Assembly: GCA_027492415.1 (NCBI GenBank)
Contig: JAPUEV010000051.1
Coordinates: 1 to 28,399, forward strand
DNA: 28,399 nucleotides
Source of the DNA: Ignavibacteria bacterium
GTDB taxonomy: Bacteria > Bacteroidota > Ignavibacteria > Tepidaquicellales > OLB5
Reading direction: 5' to 3'
The notes under the pieces are model-generated. The model made no database searches. It saw nothing but the letters and a program-made list of their open reading frames with translations, and was not told the DNA's origin. Of the stretch, positions 24,876-28,399 are shown piece after piece. The position numbers and the translations under genes are program-made. Positions within the stretch are counted from its first letter, which is position 1. Every line of letters starts with the position of its first letter.

Positions 24876-26327
24876 CTACCGCAAAAGCTCATCAGTTTTT
24901 TTCAGTATCCATACACTGTATTCGCTGTGTCCGGATTTAATTACAGATTCCCTGAATTTTTTGATCTGCGCGGTATTCTTTTGTGATCTCAGGTTGATAA
25001 GCTGTAATAGGCTGCTAAACAGCTTTGAGTAATTTTTTTTTCTGGTTTCGTTTATCAGGGGATTGTTCTGAATGAAATGTTTCGAAGAATCTATATAGCT
25101 CAGTAAAGTTTCGGTTTCACCCAGCTCATAATAAGTTTTCGCTGTCAGCATCCTTACATGCAGCTTATCACGAACATCGGTGTAATTAACTTCATTAAGA
25201 TTTTTAAGAACATCATAATATTTTTTATCCTCAAAGTTTAAAAAGGCTATTGCTAGCGCTCCCATCGAGCTTCTTATTTCAGGATGCAGCATTTTAGTAT
25301 AATTTTCTGCAAACTCCTTTGCCCAGGTTAATTCACCCAAAGAAATGGCATTAAGCAGTATCTGTGTATATAGCAGCTTGGGGATCTGGTTATCGGGATA
25401 AAAAGCCAGCCCTTCTTTTAAGCGGAACCCGTTCAGCTCAAACATTATCCTGCTGAAGTCATGCTCCGCTAAGTATCTTTTCCTTACACAAAAATTTACC
25501 ATAGGTATGATAAGGTTTCTTTTTTCCCGTCTTTCAAACCTGTGGTGATTCTCATCAAACAGCTTTTTCAGCTTAAAGAAATGTTCTGTGTCGTCATTTT
25601 CAAGTATTATCATAATTGAGTGATATATGATCTTAATATAGAATAAATACCTGAAATTATTTTTTTCACAGTATTCAATGACCGATCCAAGATCAAGGCT
25701 TTCGGCGAATTTTCTTGGCAGGTTAATTTCAAATTTCTTGTTGAACATCTCTTTAAAAAATAACTGGTCTTCCAGCGAAGCCTTCAGCATTTTAAGGAAA
25801 TTCAGTATCTGGTATTCCATATTTTCCATATGAAAATCCGGAAGCAAATGATTCCTGTTCTCAGCCTGGATATAATTTATCCAGCTGTCACCCTGTCTTA
25901 TTCTGTAACGCAGGTAATTAAAGCCTATCAGGCTTCCTTCAAAAAAATTTTCCATTGTTTCAATTTCATGCAATGCATCTTCCGATAGCTTTCTGTTCAG
26001 TAATTCATTTATGCGCATCTCTTTAGCCTGAAATTTGTCTTTCCTGAAAGATTCTGTTTCCAGAAAGTTCATCACGTTTTTTTCAAGCGCAGAAACAAGA
26101 TTCCACATTACCTGTTTATTATATTTTTTCCCGGGATAAATGGAATTGTAAACATTTTCATAATTGATATCACCGGGTTTAAATTCCGGGTAAAATTTTT
26201 TAAACTCCTTAAATACCGGTAAACAGTTTTTTTCTGACCTGTAATATGAAGATGATAAAAACTTTTCGAAGGATCTTATTTCACCTTTTGAAAATGTCCT
26301 TAATATCCTGAACAAGCCAGATCTCAT
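24876..26327 (-). CDS. Conserved helical protein of unknown function (copy B)
   Basis: A 483-residue protein from the ATG at 26327. An extended TTG start at 26363 is possible, but the ATG aligns with the start of the paralogue at 17664-19121. The shared N-terminal block reads IRSFEKFLSSSYYRSEK then FKKFYPEFKPGDINYENVY. The shared C-terminal helices include ISLGELTWAKEFAENYTK and TYYELGETETLLSYI. Both copies end with a W-x-x-K-K-T-x-E-L pattern. There is no signal peptide or membrane segment; it is charged and helical, and TPR-like folding is plausible. Copies A and B bracket the exported-protein genes 19506-24653 on the minus strand, so a role linked to them is possible but unproven. Sequence divergence is high, so the duplication is old. 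Confidence 0.7.
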   Translation of the reverse strand: MRSGLFRILRTFSKGEIRSFEKFLSSSYYRSEKNCLPVFKEFKKFYPEFKPGDINYENVYNSIYPGKKYNKQVMWNLVSALEKNVMNFLETESFRKDKFQAKEMRINELLNRKLSEDALHEIETMENFFEGSLIGFNYLRYRIRQGDSWINYIQAENRNHLLPDFHMENMEYQILNFLKMLKASLEDQLFFKEMFNKKFEINLPRKFAESLDLGSVIEYCEKNNFRYLFYIKIIYHSIMIILENDDTEHFFKLKKLFDENHHRFERREKRNLIIPMVNFCVRKRYLAEHDFSRIMFELNGFRLKEGLAFYPDNQIPKLLYTQILLNAISLGELTWAKEFAENYTKMLHPEIRSSMGALAIAFLNFEDKKYYDVLKNLNEVNYTDVRDKLHVRMLTAKTYYELGETETLLSYIDSSKHFIQNNPLINETRKKNYSKLFSSLLQLINLRSQKNTAQIKKFRESVIKSGHSEYSVWILKKTDELLR

Positions 26328-26495
26328 AATATTGCGGTTAGTTAATTTTAGCAAAAATTGCAATAATTTAATTAAAATGCAAATATTTGCTTCAGATTAA
26401 TATTTTATCCGGTTAGCTGAGAACTTAAATTTCTTTGCTTAATAGTGTGCACAATTTATATGTTTGTATCACTTTAAATTATATGACTGAAATTT

Positions 26496-26666
26496 TTGAA
26501 AAAGATTAAAAACAGATCTACTATTGCAAAAGGATACAGGCTTAAGCCGGAAACACATCTTGCAATAAAGCAGTTACGCAATCAGTTAAAATGCAGCCAG
26601 GATTGGCTTTTATCAGAAGCAATCAGGTTCTATCACAGGCAAATTAGTTCTATAAATAAAAATAAT
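26496..26666 (+). CDS. Ribbon-helix-helix-like segment, in frame with the next gene
   Basis: An open stretch of 57 codons after a TGA at 26484-26486, with TTG 26496 (or CTG 26487) as start. It has no stop before the ATG at 26667 and is in the same frame, so it is either an N-terminal domain of the next protein or a small protein whose stop was lost. It reads as a basic lead (KKIKNRSTIAKG), a strand (YRLKPETH) and two helices (LAIKQLRNQLKCS and QDWLLSEAIRFYHRQI). This is the strand-helix-helix order of CopG/Arc DNA-binding proteins, with the ending typical of that fold. Confidence 0.45.
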
Positions 26667-28399
26667 ATGAATAAGATTAAACTTCTTCTGGTTGGAATTT
26701 CCTTCTTCTCTGTCAGTATGATTTACAGCCAGCCAAGCTGGGTTTGGCAAAATCCAAAGCCAACCGGCTATGATATGAATACTGTATACTTCCTGAACAG
26801 CAGCACAGGCTTTATGGGTGGTGTTAACGGCGAGCTTTACAGAACTACGAATACTGGCGTAAGCTGGAGCCGTATCACAATTGCAACATCAGAAATAATA
26901 CAATCGGTTTATTTTACAGATGCTTCTACCGGTTATCTTGGAGCGGGACAGTTTTCATGCCTTATGTATAAAACAACCAATGGAGGCCTGAACTGGGGAG
27001 AGCTGAACCTGGGTTTGCAGTACGGTCCCCGCTCAATTAACTTCATAAATTCTCTTACCGGGGTTGCTGCCCACCAGTCAGCTGATATTTTAAAAACTAC
27101 AAACGGGGGCGTAAGCTGGGTCTCAATTCCGACCAGTATAAGTTATAATGTAAGTGTATGGATGGCAACACCGGCAGCAATATACGCAGCGGGCTCCACG
27201 GGAATAACAAAATCAACCAATGGCGGATTGAACTGGGTTACACAGGCAGTAATATCAGGTGACCTGTTAACAATATGTTTTTCTGATTCGCTCAACGGTA
27301 TCTCCGCGGGAAGGAACGGACTGATGCTCCGCACCTCTGACGGGGGTACAAACTGGAACCCGGTCACAGTCAGCGGAATGTATGATATATTTATGGTCAG
27401 ATATCTTTCTGCCTCAACAGTTTTTGCATGTGGCCAGGGAGGAGCTGTTGGAAAAAGTACCGATGGCGGCCTTAACTGGTCTGTAACCTATCCGCCAGAA
27501 ACATACTTTAACAGCTTATATTCTATTCACCCCCTTGGTACAAACGATATTTTTCTATCCGGTGCGTTTGGTACTGTAACCCGCTCAACAAATGGCGGCA
27601 CAAACTGGCTGCAGATGTTTGAGGGTATTAACAATGAAATATATTATTCCAACTTTATAGATGATAACACAGGATATGCATCATCACTTAACAGTGTGAT
27701 CAAAACAACAAACGGCGGCACAAACTGGGTAAAGCTCAGCTCTATCAGCTTTGGGGGTCCTGTTTATTTCAGCAATGCAAATACCGGTTACCAGGCGGCA
27801 ATGAGCTCGGGGCTGCTTTATAAAACAACAAATGGCGGTGCAAATTACTCCCCGGTCATCACCGGTTACCCCTCTTCCTTCCGCAGTATATTTTTCACCT
27901 CCGGCAATACCGGGTATCTTGTTACATCAAACGCTAAAACATTAAAAACAACAAATGCAGGTAATAACTGGCTGCAGGTTGATTCAACCGTTAACGCATA
28001 CTATGCTGATATATGTTTTACTGATTCGTTAACAGCATATGTTTCCGGGTATAAAAACTCACCTGCCGGCGCACTGATAAAGAAAACTACTAATGGCGGC
28101 TTAACATGGACTGAGCAAACCATAAGCTCGGCTCTTGCAATGACAAGCATCCACTTTATAAACAATAACACCGGATTTGCCGGCTCAAACTCGAGCGGAC
28201 AGAACTTTTTCAGAACAACTAATGGCGGCCAGAGCTGGATAGCCGGTGCAAGCGTAAACCAATATATTAATGAAATGTATTTTGTCAATGAAAACCTTGG
28301 TTATACATGCAGCGTCTTCGGGAGGCTTTACAGGACAACAAACAGCGGCAATAACTGGGTACAGCTTACCCTGCCTGCTGACTATAATATCAGGTCACT
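26667..28399 (+). CDS. Exported Asp-box/YCF48-like repeat protein, 3' end missing
   Basis: From ATG 26667 the frame stays open to the last base, giving 577 residues so far. A signal peptide (MNKIKLLLVGISFFSVSMIY, cleavage after SQ) is followed by at least 13 units of about 44 residues. Each ends in the Asp-box-like motif T-T-N-G-G-x-x-W (TTNGGLNW, STNGGLNW, TSDGGTNW and so on). Two copies keep the D of the canonical S-x-D-x-G-x-T-W, while most have N. This is the sialidase/BNR and YCF48 (photosystem assembly) propeller pattern, common in T9SS cargo of this group. A C-terminal sorting domain may lie beyond the window. No active-site residues can be named, and a binding role is likely. Confidence 0.85.
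   Translation, partial: MNKIKLLLVGISFFSVSMIYSQPSWVWQNPKPTGYDMNTVYFLNSSTGFMGGVNGELYRTTNTGVSWSRITIATSEIIQSVYFTDASTGYLGAGQFSCLMYKTTNGGLNWGELNLGLQYGPRSINFINSLTGVAAHQSADILKTTNGGVSWVSIPTSISYNVSVWMATPAAIYAAGSTGITKSTNGGLNWVTQAVISGDLLTICFSDSLNGISAGRNGLMLRTSDGGTNWNPVTVSGMYDIFMVRYLSASTVFACGQGGAVGKSTDGGLNWSVTYPPETYFNSLYSIHPLGTNDIFLSGAFGTVTRSTNGGTNWLQMFEGINNEIYYSNFIDDNTGYASSLNSVIKTTNGGTNWVKLSSISFGGPVYFSNANTGYQAAMSSGLLYKTTNGGANYSPVITGYPSSFRSIFFTSGNTGYLVTSNAKTLKTTNAGNNWLQVDSTVNAYYADICFTDSLTAYVSGYKNSPAGALIKKTTNGGLTWTEQTISSALAMTSIHFINNNTGFAGSNSSGQNFFRTTNGGQSWIAGASVNQYINEMYFVNENLGYTCSVFGRLYRTTNSGNNWVQLTLPADYNIRS

Noticed and set aside
26750..28399. Long periodic repeats at the window end
   Set aside because: They encode Asp-box units in one open frame; they are not a non-coding repeat.

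Overview
The window reads as chromosomal DNA of an Ignavibacteria-type member of the Bacteroidota/Chlorobi group. The main evidence is two secreted proteins with the type IX secretion (T9SS) C-terminal signal in its Ignavibacteria form (QNYPNPFNP), a PNGase F, a protein-glutaminase, several proteins cleaved after an Ala/Ser-Gln, low GC, mostly absent Shine-Dalgarno sites, and several TTG or CTG starts. No rRNA, tRNA, CRISPR array, transposase or phage gene was seen.

Region 1 (1-5912, + strand) is a cell-surface glycan block. It holds the end of a family 9 (heptosyltransferase-like) glycosyltransferase, a Wzx-type flippase, a B12-binding radical SAM enzyme, a GT87-like membrane mannosyltransferase, and a radical SAM enzyme with a shortened SPASM tail whose start overlaps the GT87 gene. 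Intergenic gaps carry REP-like palindromes.

Region 2 (6079-12180, + strand) holds a HemK2-like methyltransferase, a membrane-anchored metallophosphoesterase, a lipoprotein, and then the most distinctive pair in the window. The first of the pair is a PNGase F-type N-glycan amidase with a GLPGLI-like N-terminal domain. The second is a Cys-His-Asp protein-glutaminase. Both are exported and both remove amide nitrogen from protein side chains. A cytoplasmic PgeF/YfiH enzyme closes the run.

Region 3 (12219-19121, - strand) has an orphan multi-PAS/GAF HisKA_2 sensor kinase, a small four-cysteine protein, a secreted repeat protein, and the first member (17664-19121) of a helical family of unknown function.

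Region 4 (19506-28399) is rich in exported proteins: a small FnIII-like protein, a T9SS cargo protein with an Asp-box, a seven-repeat T9SS beta-propeller, a His-rich lipoprotein, a second copy of the helical family (24876-26327), and the start of a long Asp-box/YCF48-like repeat protein that runs off the end. The last one is preceded, in the same open frame, by a ribbon-helix-helix-like segment.

Overall the window mixes envelope glycan synthesis with export of adhesive or degradative proteins. The paired exported deamidases suggest a lifestyle that processes foreign glycoproteins or peptides. All functions are read from sequence motifs; no database search was possible.
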